DNA from: a virus
Reading direction: 5' to 3' (one strand)
Length of the DNA stretch: 37,142 nucleotides
IMG/VR virus record: IMGVR_UViG_3300009285_002699
Location: 1 to 37,142 of that record
Shown: positions 23,741 through 31,338 of the stretch, piece after piece
Layout: each line of letters begins with the position of its first letter
How positions within the stretch are numbered: position 1 is the stretch's first letter
Translations under genes and position numbers: made by a program
The notes under the pieces: generated by a model
Told to the model about the DNA's origin: nothing
Seen by the model: only the letters and a program-made list of their open reading frames with translations
The model's database searches: none

Positions 23741-25308
23741 CGGCTACCTCCACTTGCATCTTGTGCATTCCACTTGCTTTTCTGCTCCGCTTGTTTCTTC
23801 GGCAGACTAACCGCCTTCCGCAAATCCCACCATGCCCAGTATGCCGCATCCGCCAAATCCAGGGGCTTGCGCGGAAAGCGGCGCAACGAAATCTCTAAGC
23901 GTGTGTGCGTCCCAATCACGTGTACAACCTTGCCAAGTTCGTAATCCACCAGCATCTGAGAACCGCGGTGGGTCTTAGGGCCATGTCCTGCGCCAGCCTT
24001 TTCTTCGACCATCGGTGGAATCGCCTGGTATTTCAGCTTTCCTGTCCGGCGTAGCTCCTCAGCAACTTTATTATACACCGAGTACCACGTATCACCACCC
24101 TGGTCAGTCTCTACCCCGACGTGCTGCGCCTTAACCTCCACGGCAATGTCAATAGCGCGCCGCAATGCGTCTTCGGGGGAGGTGATGCCCTCCCAGGAAT
24201 AGAGCCGGTATAGAATGCCCTTGTTCGAGATACCGTCAGCCTGAATACCCATGCTATCGCTCTGGTCAGTAGCCGTGACCGCCGGGTCAACCCAAACCAC
24301 GGTGCGCACCAAGCCGGGGATTTCATGCCGCTCGCAGTGCCGAAATTCGACGTTATCATACATGCCCCCGGTGAGTTCGACCTCCTGCTGGACTTCGCGG
24401 CGAAAAGCTGTGAACCCCATCTGATCCATCTGCAACTGAGCAATCGAGAGATTTTGCCCCTCCCAGATCGGTGTCCCTGCCGAAATATAATGCCGTCCGG
24501 TATCATCCTGGTCATAGGCCACGTCTTTGATTGCCGGGAACGGGCCACTTACAATCCGGTTGATAAGATAGTCCGCCTCCTGTGTTGCGATACCTGCCAA
24601 GCGTGCCGCGACACCTTCGGGGATAATTAGGTTTTGGATAAACAGCGCCGCCAGATTGCCCAGCGCCCCAGCAGGGAGAATATCATGCGTAATAATCTCC
24701 TCTTTTTTCGTCGTGGTTGCTAAGGTGTCCTGTTTCCCGTCGATGTCATCGAAGATAATCATTTCTGGGCGTCGCTCTTCCACCTTGCCGCCGCGCTTGG
24801 CCGTGTCCAGCCCCATCGCGTCTACGGTCAGCCCGCTAGCCGTTCTAAGACGGTTTCGACGCCAGCCGCGGGAATGTCCGTATTTGCTAAGTGCCCGGTC
24901 TGCAAGCTGCGGGTCATAGCGGGGAAGGTTCTCGGCCTCCAGCATAGCGGCGATATTCTCGACGCTGCGATCTGCCTGTTCTTGGGTCTCACGTACATAC
25001 CAGATGTAATGCCTGACCCTCCGATGGCCTACAGCGACTACCGCCCCCTCTGCTCCGGTGGACTTGCCGCCGCCGCGAGGCCAGATCGCAACGAAGGGAG
25101 GAGGCTCCGCATCCTCAGTGATACCCCACACCCACTCCCAGAATTCGGCGTGATGTTCTCCGAAGGGGATACTGAATAGGCGCGGGTACATGGCAGGAAG
25201 CCAGCCCCGCCAGTCGGTCGGCGCGTCCATGCGCGCTTGCCGCCTAAGACGCTCGACCTGTAGTAACTGGTATGCCTGCGGACTCAAATAGTTCGCGAGC
25301 AAGCCCAT
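23725..25308 (-). CDS. terL: Terminase large subunit
   Basis: 527 residues, the packaging motor. Walker A PRGGGKST (77-84), Walker B MIIFDDID (183-190) and the nuclease acidic residues, WVDPAVT (Asp341), VETDQGG (Glu400/Asp402) and DLADAAYWA near the C-terminus, are all present. ATG 25308 overlaps the small subunit by 65 bases; AAAGGA eight bases upstream supports it over ATG 25230, which has no ribosome site. Length is normal for the family. Confidence 0.95.
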   Translation of the reverse strand: MGLLANYLSPQAYQLLQVERLRRQARMDAPTDWRGWLPAMYPRLFSIPFGEHHAEFWEWVWGITEDAEPPPFVAIWPRGGGKSTGAEGAVVAVGHRRVRHYIWYVRETQEQADRSVENIAAMLEAENLPRYDPQLADRALSKYGHSRGWRRNRLRTASGLTVDAMGLDTAKRGGKVEERRPEMIIFDDIDGKQDTLATTTKKEEIITHDILPAGALGNLAALFIQNLIIPEGVAARLAGIATQEADYLINRIVSGPFPAIKDVAYDQDDTGRHYISAGTPIWEGQNLSIAQLQMDQMGFTAFRREVQQEVELTGGMYDNVEFRHCERHEIPGLVRTVVWVDPAVTATDQSDSMGIQADGISNKGILYRLYSWEGITSPEDALRRAIDIAVEVKAQHVGVETDQGGDTWYSVYNKVAEELRRTGKLKYQAIPPMVEEKAGAGHGPKTHRGSQMLVDYELGKVVHVIGTHTRLEISLRRFPRKPLDLADAAYWAWWDLRKAVSLPKKQAEQKSKWNAQDASGGSRWKRY

Positions 25309-25717
25309 CTCCTAGTTCCTTTGTAACTTGTTCCTGTGTAACCTGCCCGGAGAGAATAAGGGCGGTTATTTCCTGCCGCCAATCAACACTAACCTCTCGT
25401 TTCTCTAGCCGTGACCAGCGGTCGGAATGCCGCCTCTCTAAAATCCACGCCGCAGCTTGCCATGTCCCATCCTGTGCCGCCTTATGGATACGAGTAAGTA
25501 ATATCCGTTCACCTTCCGCTTCCGCCTTTTTTAACGCCTCTAAAAACTCCACATAGACATTACGGCGGCTTGCCTTTTCACCCTTCGCCTTCCACAGATA
25601 TAAAGTGGAAACCCCAATACCCGCCGCCTCTGCCGCGGATTCGTAGGTAAGGCCAAGCTGTACGCCCTTGATTATGGCGTTTTGGGTTTCAGAGGTTAAC
25701 TTACTGGGTCTGCCCAT
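25244..25717 (-). CDS. terS: Terminase small subunit
   Basis: 157 residues. MGRPSKLTSETQNAIIKG opens a helix-turn-helix (TYESAAEAAGIGVSTLYLWKA, about 24-44), followed by a helical oligomerisation region (EALKKAEAEGERILLTRIHK). This is the usual phage TerS layout for DNA recognition before packaging. It sits directly upstream of terL. Confidence 0.9.
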   Translation of the reverse strand: MGRPSKLTSETQNAIIKGVQLGLTYESAAEAAGIGVSTLYLWKAKGEKASRRNVYVEFLEALKKAEAEGERILLTRIHKAAQDGTWQAAAWILERRHSDRWSRLEKREVSVDWRQEITALILSGQVTQEQVTKELGDGLARELFESAGIPVTTGRAS

Positions 25718-25750
25718 TTTATTACGCTACAAGTTCCGGCGTCTCGCCGG

Positions 25751-26596
25751 TCATCTCGTGCCAACCTTCGCCAATACCATCCCGTAGTTATTAATACCCT
25801 CTGGAATTTCTATATCTAGCTTTTTCTCAAGCCGGTTATCCTTGAACGGGCGATAATCCACTTGGTGTTGCCAGCGTCCCCACTTCCACGTTATTTTTGT
25901 AACGTCAGGATGCTGCCGGACAAGAGACTGCGCCATAAGTAACCTACCATCCCGATTATCTGATTTATACAGATCCTCAGTATTCCCGCCTTTCATGGTC
26001 ATTGTAGGCATCTTCTGCGCCCAAAACGCCTGAAATAATATCGTACACCAACCATCCTTTAATACCCGAAGGGACAGGTCGATATCCTCATTATAGCGGC
26101 CACGCCATCGGTAGGGAATATCGTTTTTTATTAGAATACAGGAATAAATCCTCGTATTAAGACGGAATGGAGGATCCTTTTCTTTGCTTCTAATAAACAT
26201 AAAATATTGGGGGCCAGATAATGCCACATTCTTATACCTATCCGTAAAATCCTCCATCGCCTCAAATATCGCTCCCGTTAATACGGGTATTTTTCTATTA
26301 TTATTATACCTGCCAAACGCGCGGATATTATCATCTAGCACCCAGTGCCTTTCTACCCCTAGCTCTATGGCATGTTCCCATACCCAGTTGCGCGCCGGGA
26401 TTGACCTCTGCCCTAAATTACTAAATGGCAATACTAGAATTTTATCGGGGTTAATTACTGCTGCATAATTATCATATTCCTGGGATTCAACAACTATATG
26501 GTAGGGAATCCCCATTCGTTCCAGCGCCTTACTGGTAAGTCTCGATTCCCATCGCCCCTTAGAAATTATATAAATCGGATAGCTAAGATTCGACAT
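25751..26596 (-). CDS. DNA-type glycosyltransferase, TAGT-like
   Basis: 281 residues (ATG 26596; a GTG at 26605 is possible). YPIYIISKGRWESRLTSKAL near the start, then VVESQEYDNY, the catalytic-type WVLDDNIRAF (about 90-99) and YNEDIDLSLRVLKDGW resemble the TET-associated glycosyltransferase (TAGT) family of phages, which attaches sugars to hydroxymethylated bases. A ParB-like gene lies directly upstream, a recurrent pairing in DNA-hypermodification clusters. No TET oxygenase or methyltransferase for DNA is in this window, so the modified base is unknown. Confidence 0.65.
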   Translation of the reverse strand: MSNLSYPIYIISKGRWESRLTSKALERMGIPYHIVVESQEYDNYAAVINPDKILVLPFSNLGQRSIPARNWVWEHAIELGVERHWVLDDNIRAFGRYNNNRKIPVLTGAIFEAMEDFTDRYKNVALSGPQYFMFIRSKEKDPPFRLNTRIYSCILIKNDIPYRWRGRYNEDIDLSLRVLKDGWCTILFQAFWAQKMPTMTMKGGNTEDLYKSDNRDGRLLMAQSLVRQHPDVTKITWKWGRWQHQVDYRPFKDNRLEKKLDIEIPEGINNYGMVLAKVGTR

Positions 26597-26615
26597 AGGC
26601 TTCACTAAAATCGTT

Positions 26616-27194
26616 TTATTTCTTCGCCTTCGGAAACCAAATACTACGTGTATTCTCTGTAAGGGGCTGATCTATTAGTTTGGAAAATGGCTCTATATCT
26701 TCTAGCGATGCGAAATGTACCTTTATTATTTTTACTGCCGCCAGATCCTCGTTATCGGTTTCGGGCATCCCCTTCCAATGCTCGTCGAAGTTAATAGGAT
26801 TATCAATTCCTAAGTCATGTTCCGTAAACCCCCAATCTAACAAGTCGTCTACTTCAAACGCGTTCGCTAAAGTATCCCAATTCCAATCCCCACTATTTTT
26901 ATTCAGCCGGATTGCAAGCTCCTCAGCCTCCCGCTCCGTAAGCTGGCGGTCAGGATAGCGCACGTCTACTTCATCGCCGGGCTTTGCGCCATTGGACAGC
27001 AGTACCCGTTTACGCATATGCCCCCCGATCAGGCTGCCGTCCGCGTTCACAATCAATGGATCGGCAAGGCCAAACTCTTCGATGCTGCGTTGGATATGTT
27101 CGGCATCATGCTTAGATAGTTGCCTCGGATTATTCTCCCACTCCTGTAATTCCCCGAGGCGCATTTTCTTGGTTGACCAAGTAATAGATGTCAT
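26616..27194 (-). CDS. ParB-like nuclease/CTPase-domain protein
   Basis: 192 residues. WENNPRQLSKHDAEHIQRSI (about 18-37) and the nucleotide motif LIGGHMRKRVLL (about 55-66) identify a ParB/sulfiredoxin domain; the later part (REAEELAIRLNKNSGDWNWD) is typical of phage ParB-like proteins located before DNA methylases or DNA-modifying enzymes. ATG 27194 has no clear ribosome site but overlaps the TGA of a 13-codon mini-ORF. Confidence 0.85.
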   Translation of the reverse strand: MTSITWSTKKMRLGELQEWENNPRQLSKHDAEHIQRSIEEFGLADPLIVNADGSLIGGHMRKRVLLSNGAKPGDEVDVRYPDRQLTEREAEELAIRLNKNSGDWNWDTLANAFEVDDLLDWGFTEHDLGIDNPINFDEHWKGMPETDNEDLAAVKIIKVHFASLEDIEPFSKLIDQPLTENTRSIWFPKAKK

Positions 27195-27289
27195 GTCAGC
27201 TTTCGCTTAAACGCCAAGATGCGCCGAGCCATAGCGGTTTCTCGGCCATTCTTTACCCATCTTGGCAAACAGATTTTGCATCTGGGGGT

Positions 27290-27295
27290 ATTATA
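27290..27295 (-). promoter_or_regulatory. Possible -10 element for the ParB/terminase transcript
   Basis: A perfect TATAAT (minus strand) preceded by GGTG, with no good -35 at the usual distance. The divergent interval 27195-27441 must hold promoters for both directions. On the plus strand a TTGACA (27333-27338) has no matching -10, so I cannot place that promoter. Confidence 0.3.
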
Positions 27296-27441
27296 CACCA
27301 AATGTCTCAAAATTCGTATTAAAGCTGCGGTTTTGACACTGGTTTTATACATCAATTGCACGAGAATTAGACGTTGGTCGTTTACACTTAGGATAGTGAT
27401 TAATCCCCCGCCGCCGGGTAGAGCGGCAAGGAGACCAAACC

Positions 27442-27627
27442 ATGAAAACATATCTTGTAGGAGACCTGGAACTGACCTCGGATTATTGGGAATGTGAATG
27501 TGCGGATAATTACATTCATCCCGCCACGCACTACTCCTGTCATGCCTGCCATGCCCTGCGGGATGAACAACCGGATGCCAGAGCCAACGAGGTAAGAAAG
27601 TACATCTTCAACGAGATTGCTGGTTAG
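27442..27627 (+). CDS. Small Cys-rich protein
   Basis: 61 residues, MKTYLVGDLELTSDYWECECADNY, with Cys at ECEC and CHAC (about 18-36) suited to zinc binding. AAGGAG precedes ATG 27442. First gene of the plus-strand accessory run. Unrecognised. Confidence 0.6.
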   Translation: MKTYLVGDLELTSDYWECECADNYIHPATHYSCHACHALRDEQPDARANEVRKYIFNEIAG

Positions 27628-27670
27628 CTTGCTCCTCCTCCGACTGCCTCTCACGAAAGGAGAATACACA
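27625..27670 (+). repeat. Leader module C (short copy)
   Basis: Shares GCTTGCTCCTCCTCCGA and TGCCTC with module B but has only a short hairpin remnant (TGCCTCTCACGAAAGG). Precedes the 62-residue gene. Confidence 0.5.
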
Positions 27671-27859
27671 ATGTATCAGTGCATAATCAAGAACCACAGC
27701 AAGCAAGTAGAATCGGCGTCCACTCGCGAGACGGTAGCGGAATGCGCCGCATGGTTTGCAGAACACGAAATCGGGTTTTACGACAACAAAATGATTACTC
27801 GAACCATGTACAAAGATGGCAACACAATCACCAGATTTGTATTTTGTCCCTCAAAATAG
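27671..27859 (+). CDS. Small hypothetical protein
   Basis: 62 residues from ATG 27671 behind AAAGGAG: MYQCIIKNHSKQVESAST... AECAAWFAEHEIGFYDNKMI. Mixed alpha/beta. No family recognised. Confidence 0.55.
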   Translation: MYQCIIKNHSKQVESASTRETVAECAAWFAEHEIGFYDNKMITRTMYKDGNTITRFVFCPSK

Positions 27860-27934
27860 CTTGCCCGCCGTCATACTGCCTCTCTCCAACGTGGGAGGCA
27901 GGAGAGGGCGAACGAGCCCGGAAAGGATAGACCG
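27858..27934 (+). repeat. Leader module A
   Basis: An 8-bp stem TGCCTCTC/GGGAGGCA (27877-27884 with 27893-27900, one G.U pair), then a GGGC/GCCC hairpin with loop GAACGA, then the ribosome site. The stem differs in sequence from module B while pairing is kept. Confidence 0.55.
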
Positions 27935-28159
27935 ATGATCTGCGAGAAGTGTTGGGCCGATGCCTATATGCGTCACCTGGACACCGGCAAATCGCAATAC
28001 GCTTGCTACCTCGAATTACTAGAGGAGCGCAAGGATAGCCCTTGTCATGTTGAAAAACCCGACGGCGAAAACTGGTGCCCCGTCTGCCAGGAACACATGC
28101 TCACCGTCGAGGACAACTGCATCGAGTGCGGCACGCGCACGCGCCCGATAGGAGAATAG
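27935..28159 (+). CDS. Zinc-ribbon small protein
   Basis: 74 residues. Paired cysteines ICEKC at the start, WCPVC near residue 48 and DNCIECGTR near 61 make two zinc knuckles. Ends RTRPIGE, and the DNA encoding that end carries the AGGAG ribosome site for the next gene. Unknown role, perhaps nucleic-acid binding. Confidence 0.6.
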   Translation: MICEKCWADAYMRHLDTGKSQYACYLELLEERKDSPCHVEKPDGENWCPVCQEHMLTVEDNCIECGTRTRPIGE

Positions 28160-28162
28160 AAC

Positions 28163-28381
28163 ATGAACCCCGAAGAAATCAGGAAAAATATGGACTCACA
28201 GGAAGACCGGATCGCCCAATATCAGGACATGGGGCGTTTGTCCTCATTCGAGTTGGAGATGCTTGTCATCGAGCGCGTGAAAGCCTATGCGCTCCTGAAC
28301 ATCGCCGAAACCCTAGGGGAACTTATACCATCTGGAATTGATGAGGCAGTCAAGATTTGGGGAACGGGAGAATCCAAATGA
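28163..28381 (+). CDS. Small acidic helical protein
   Basis: 72 residues, MNPEEIRKNMDSQEDRIAQY..., three predicted helices, acidic. Its TGA overlaps the next ATG. Unrecognised. Confidence 0.55.
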   Translation: MNPEEIRKNMDSQEDRIAQYQDMGRLSSFELEMLVIERVKAYALLNIAETLGELIPSGIDEAVKIWGTGESK

Positions 28382-28440
28382 CCCCCGAAGCTCTCGCCCT
28401 GTCCGCCGTGCTTGCCCTCAGACAGGAATATCGGAAATAA
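28378..28440 (+). CDS. 20-residue ORF, truncated relative of the small membrane protein at 29014
   Basis: MTPEALALSAVLALRQEYRK, starting with the ATGA overlap used by its neighbours. The first 14 residues match the 39-residue protein [16 protein letters not shown]..., whose hydrophobic segment is missing here. Likely a decayed or shortened copy. Confidence 0.4.
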   Translation: MTPEALALSAVLALRQEYRK

Positions 28441-28510
28441 CTTGCTCCTCCTCCGATTGCCTCCCTCTCACGAGGGAGGCAGTAGCGGGCGAACAAGCCC
28501 GGAATAGACG
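28438..28510 (+). repeat. Leader module B (best copy)
   Basis: A perfect 10-bp hairpin (28458-28467 with 28472-28481, loop TCAC), then a CGGGC/GCCCG hairpin (28486-28490 with 28497-28501, loop GAACAA), then the GGAATAG start region. Two ATGs follow (28511 and 28538). Confidence 0.6.
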
Positions 28511-28537
28511 ATGGCAAAATCACACAAGGAGAATAGC

Positions 28538-29017
28538 ATGAAGCACATCATAACCCCGGAAATCTTGCAGACCTTTGGCCCCTGCTCCCCGGCCAAAGAG
28601 GAGTTCGAGGAGCAATTCCCGAAGGGGCTTGACATCGGGCCGTTATGGGGCACGGTGGAAGTGGCCGACGCCAAATGGCACGAACTACTTGCCGATGCCC
28701 TGCTCAAAAAGCACATAGGCTGGGCGATCAAGGAAGGTATCCTCCCCTCCCGCATCCGGGCCGACCTGATCGGGGCCGACCTGAGATGGGCCAACCTGAG
28801 ATGGGCCAACCTGAGCGGGGCCGACCTGAGATGGGCCAACCTGAGCGGGGCCGACCTGAGAGAGGCCAACCTGAGATGGGCCAACCTGAGCGGGGCCGAC
28901 CTGAGATGGGCCGACCTGATCGGGGCCGACCTGAGAGAGGCCGACCTGAGAGAGGCCAAGGACAACGAATACACCATATGGCCGGAGGGATATAGCCCTC
29001 CGCAGGAGGCCAAATGA
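28538..29017 (+). CDS. Pentapeptide-repeat protein
   Basis: 159 residues from ATG 28538, chosen for its AAGGAG site; an in-frame ATG at 28511 would add nine residues. Residues 1-73 form a globular helical domain ([20 protein letters not shown]). Then 13 consecutive A(D/N)LxX units (about 74-138) build a right-handed quadrilateral beta helix of just over three coils, followed by an 18-residue tail. Pentapeptide proteins can mimic DNA and inhibit gyrase, but that cannot be claimed from sequence. The DNA repeats are nearly identical 15-mers, prone to copy-number change. Confidence 0.85.
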   Translation: MKHIITPEILQTFGPCSPAKEEFEEQFPKGLDIGPLWGTVEVADAKWHELLADALLKKHIGWAIKEGILPSRIRADLIGADLRWANLRWANLSGADLRWANLSGADLREANLRWANLSGADLRWADLIGADLREADLREAKDNEYTIWPEGYSPPQEAK

Positions 29018-29133
29018 CCCCCGACACCCTTGCCCTTGCCGCCGTGCTTGCCCTCGTCTTCGTGACCGCCCTTGTCCTGGCCTACCTGCGCCTCACCAAG
29101 CCGAGGGCGCGCACTCGACCCATAGGAGAGTAG
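29014..29133 (+). CDS. 39-residue small membrane protein
   Basis: [28 protein letters not shown]... a single hydrophobic segment (about 5-24) with a basic end [11 protein letters not shown] overlaps the pentapeptide TGA (ATGA). Small phage membrane protein; lysis-regulator or exclusion roles are possible but not shown. Confidence 0.6.
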   Translation: MTPDTLALAAVLALVFVTALVLAYLRLTKPRARTRPIGE

Positions 29134-29136
29134 ACG

Positions 29137-29349
29137 ATGACCCCTGACGAAATCGCCAATCACTGGCAATCAATATCCCTGCACCTGGAAGTAGCAGGGA
29201 AACACTTGAAGGCGGCAGGGAAGCATCTAATCGCATTGCAAGACCGCATTCATTACAACTACGAGGACTATGGTGGCGACGACCTGATTGCACTAGCTAT
29301 CGAGGCCGAGCGCCGCGCACAGGAAGCACTAATGGAGGCCACAAAATGA
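29137..29349 (+). CDS. Small helical protein
   Basis: 70 residues, MTPDEIANHWQSISLHLEVA, with near-repeats HLEVAGKHLKAAGKHLIALQ (about 16-35). Good AGGAG site. Unrecognised. Confidence 0.55.
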   Translation: MTPDEIANHWQSISLHLEVAGKHLKAAGKHLIALQDRIHYNYEDYGGDDLIALAIEAERRAQEALMEATK

Positions 29350-29687
29350 CTGACCAATTTGATTATGAAGCATTGGGGTTGCCGTGGGCATTTTTGAAAA
29401 GTTATGACAACATCGCCTCGGAATGGAGGGCGGGGCGGCACACGATTCGCGACAAAGAGGAATGGAATATCGCTCGTGTTTGGGAGGGGATAGAGAATAG
29501 CGGACGTTCCCAAGAGGTTGCAGACAATCAGGCCGCCTACATCGTCCACGCCGCCAATCTGTATCCCGAATTGGTGGAATTGGCACGGCAAATTGTATTA
29601 GAGGATGAGGAAAGCCCCATGAGCATCCCCGCCGATATTGTCAAGGCCGCCCGTGCCATCCTCGCCAAAGCGTGGGAGGCCAAATGA
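29346..29687 (+). CDS. Conserved-type phage early protein
   Basis: 113 residues. NQAAYIVHAANLYPELVELARQIV (about 60-83) resembles the 'NA.yIV.A.N..peLv..l..i' helix seen in many small phage proteins of unknown function. The C-terminus adds a second helical copy-like segment (DIVKAARAILAKAWEAK). Starts with an ATGA overlap. Confidence 0.6.
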   Translation: MTDQFDYEALGLPWAFLKSYDNIASEWRAGRHTIRDKEEWNIARVWEGIENSGRSQEVADNQAAYIVHAANLYPELVELARQIVLEDEESPMSIPADIVKAARAILAKAWEAK

Positions 29688-29875
29688 CCATCCTCCCGCT
29701 TGACTCCCGCCAAAAGCTACTCAAGGCATTCCCGCCCCATGCTGATTTGAGGGGCTATAGTCACATGCCCCCCGAAGAGGCCGCCCGGCGGTTCCGTCTT
29801 ACAACGGGGCACGAACCGAAAACCGCATACGTGTGTGGCAATCTGTTGTTCCTAACTGCTAAAGAGGAGAGTTGA
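29684..29875 (+). CDS. Small hypothetical protein
   Basis: 63 residues from ATG 29684 (ATGA overlap), MTILPLDSRQKLLKAFPPHA..., ending TAKEES. FRLTTGHEPKTAYVCGNLLFL is beta-rich. No family recognised. Confidence 0.5.
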   Translation: MTILPLDSRQKLLKAFPPHADLRGYSHMPPEEAARRFRLTTGHEPKTAYVCGNLLFLTAKEES

Positions 29876-29876
29876 A

Positions 29877-30011
29877 ATGATCCCCGCCGCCTGCGCCCTC
29901 TTCCTGCTACTCGCTATCCTCGTTGTCTCCTGGTTGCGCTGGGAGCATCTGCCACGGCATCGGGAGAATTGCGAAACTAATAGGCGATTTGCAAGAGCCT
30001 CAAAGAAATAG
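29877..30011 (+). CDS. 44-residue small membrane protein
   Basis: MIPAACALFLLLAILVVSWL begins a single N-terminal hydrophobic segment (about 3-20), followed by a very basic, polar tail (HRENCETNRRFARASKK). GAGGAG site upstream of ATG 29877. Type III membrane or spanin-like architecture is possible; unproven. Confidence 0.55.
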   Translation: MIPAACALFLLLAILVVSWLRWEHLPRHRENCETNRRFARASKK

Positions 30012-30070
30012 CTGTGATATAATTGGGGAAGCCAGGGAGAATAAGAACCCCAACCTCGCAAAGCGCATGA

Positions 30071-30104
30071 AAATGCCCCGCCATAACGACGGGGCATTTT
30101 CTAT
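30071..30104. terminator. Bidirectional intrinsic terminator 1
   Basis: A 10-bp stem (30071-30080 with 30090-30099) with a nine-base loop and T-rich flanks on both strands. Ends the plus-strand run and, in reverse, the minus-strand operon. Confidence 0.8.
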
Positions 30105-30157
30105 CCTCCCGCCAACTGAAAGCAAGCCCTAGTATCGCTTCCAGTTGCCAAAACGAT

Positions 30158-30181
30158 GCCCCGCTAATCACGGGGCTTTTT
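30158..30181 (+). terminator. Intrinsic terminator 2
   Basis: GCCCCG (30158-30163) with CGGGGC (30171-30176), seven-base loop, then TTTTT. A weaker inverted repeat (CAACTGAAAGC with GCTTCCAGTTG) lies between this and terminator 1. The interval 30012-30237 has no gene. Confidence 0.7.
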
Positions 30182-30237
30182 CTATCTCGAAGATTAGCAG
30201 GCCGATTCTCGTTTCTCCGTGGTCGTCTGCTGCTCGC

Positions 30238-30414
30238 TCACTGGACAACCTCGCTCTGCATCTGCTCTAGCTCCTCCCTCCCATCATAGCTGTTATGTAT
30301 CACCAGCACCCCGCCATCCTCTACATACTCCACCCTGGGGGAACAGTGGCAGTGCGCCGATTGGTTATGTTCGAACAAATCATCTACGGGCAAAACATGT
30401 ATCGTCTCGCTCAT
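30238..30414 (-). CDS. Conserved-type small phage protein, possibly leaderless
   Basis: 58 residues from ATG 30414: MSETIHVLPVDDLFEHNQSA, then CHCSPRVEYVEDGGVLVIHN and SYDGREELEQ. The 'I.V.P..D..eH..s..C.C.P.v....VvvHn..DgRE' order is that of a widespread small phage protein of unknown function. A TTGCAT/TACAAT promoter ends about seven bases before the ATG, so the mRNA may begin at the start codon. No ribosome site is seen. Confidence 0.65.
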   Translation of the reverse strand: MSETIHVLPVDDLFEHNQSAHCHCSPRVEYVEDGGVLVIHNSYDGREELEQMQSEVVQ

Positions 30415-30420
30415 ACCTGG

Positions 30421-30449
30421 ATTGTAGCAGAAAGCGGGGGGGAATGCAA
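30421..30449 (-). promoter_or_regulatory. Promoter for the 58-residue gene
   Basis: TTGCAT (30444-30449), 17-base spacer, TACAAT (30421-30426), minus strand. The predicted start is at or next to ATG 30414. Confidence 0.55.
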
Positions 30450-30490
30450 GTATGCCATACAGTTTCAATCCGCCAGCCAATTCCCCTCAA

Positions 30491-31033
30491 TCATCCCCAC
30501 GCCCACTCCTCTAATTGCTTCAATATCTCACACTTGCGCGCGATCCATTCCGCGGGCGTGACCCCGTTCGCCTGTATCTTGCGCCTTAGTTCGCAGTATT
30601 CCAGGATCAGCGCCTTCGCCTCTTTGGGTGTCAGCTTCGGTTCTGCGGGATTGTGATTGCCGTCCACATGCCGCCTGAAATCGGTCACGGATGTGTCATT
30701 CTCCGCCGCCATTCGTAAGTCCTCAATGATCTCGCGAGGCGGTATCTCATACTTGCGCATCAGCGTTCCTGCCGCCTCGAAATGGGAGGGGGATAGCTGC
30801 CATTTGATTTTGCGGATGACTGCAACTTTCTGGAAGTCGCGGTAGGTCTGGCCAGCCTGGGCGCGGGCGTACAGCTGCCGAACCCCAATATTAAGCCTGG
30901 CCGCGTCCTCCCTTGTCCGCGCCCCGTTCCGGTCATAGTTGCCGATGATGCGCGAGAGCGCCAAGCACATCACCCATTTGTCGTAATCCGATTGGGCTTT
31001 GTGGGCTATGGCGCGGCGGAGGTTGTGGTTCAT
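30491..31033 (-). CDS. Hypothetical protein with HTH-like segments
   Basis: 180 residues, fully helical. ARTREDAARLNIGVRQLYARA (about 38-58) resembles a helix-turn-helix, and AGTLMRKYEIPPREIIEDLR a second helical pair. Last gene of the minus early operon and coupled by ATGA. A DNA-binding regulator is plausible, not shown. Confidence 0.5.
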   Translation of the reverse strand: MNHNLRRAIAHKAQSDYDKWVMCLALSRIIGNYDRNGARTREDAARLNIGVRQLYARAQAGQTYRDFQKVAVIRKIKWQLSPSHFEAAGTLMRKYEIPPREIIEDLRMAAENDTSVTDFRRHVDGNHNPAEPKLTPKEAKALILEYCELRRKIQANGVTPAEWIARKCEILKQLEEWAWG

Positions 31034-31338
31034 CTAAATAATGGCTTCCAATTTGAGGGGAAAATAATTGCGTGGAAATGAAAAAATCCCATCCTGAAAT
31101 TAATTTCTGGGGACAATTGCCAATGACAATCAAATCCAACACCGAATTCCCACATATTAATGTACAAATGAATTCTCATCCATGCCTTTTCGTGAATTAA
31201 CTTTCCAAGCTTCCTGTGATACGGATTGCCCAAATTATCTATCAGCACGCGGTTGTCAAAAAGTCCGATGGGGTTTCCGGTAAGGGGAAGATAGACCGCT
31301 GCCCATTGCGAAAAACGTTTCAGTGTACCGAATATCAT
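31030..31338 (-). CDS. Aromatic-rich hypothetical protein
   Basis: 102 residues, MIFGTLKRFSQWAAVYLPLTG..., rich in Phe, Trp, His and Ile; LYINMWEFGVGFDCHW suggests buried beta strands. Coupled at both ends by ATGA. Unrecognised. Confidence 0.5.
   Translation of the reverse strand: MIFGTLKRFSQWAAVYLPLTGNPIGLFDNRVLIDNLGNPYHRKLGKLIHEKAWMRIHLYINMWEFGVGFDCHWQLSPEINFRMGFFHFHAIIFPSNWKPLFR

Noticed and set aside
27191-27451. An 86-codon minus frame upstream of the ParB gene
   Set aside because: It crosses the expected promoter region, has no ribosome site and no family features; at most its last 13 codons may act as a coupled leader peptide.
28468-29169. Minus-strand frame with LRSAPLRSA-type repeats
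   Set aside because: It is the antisense image of the pentapeptide repeat DNA and has no ribosome site or family match.
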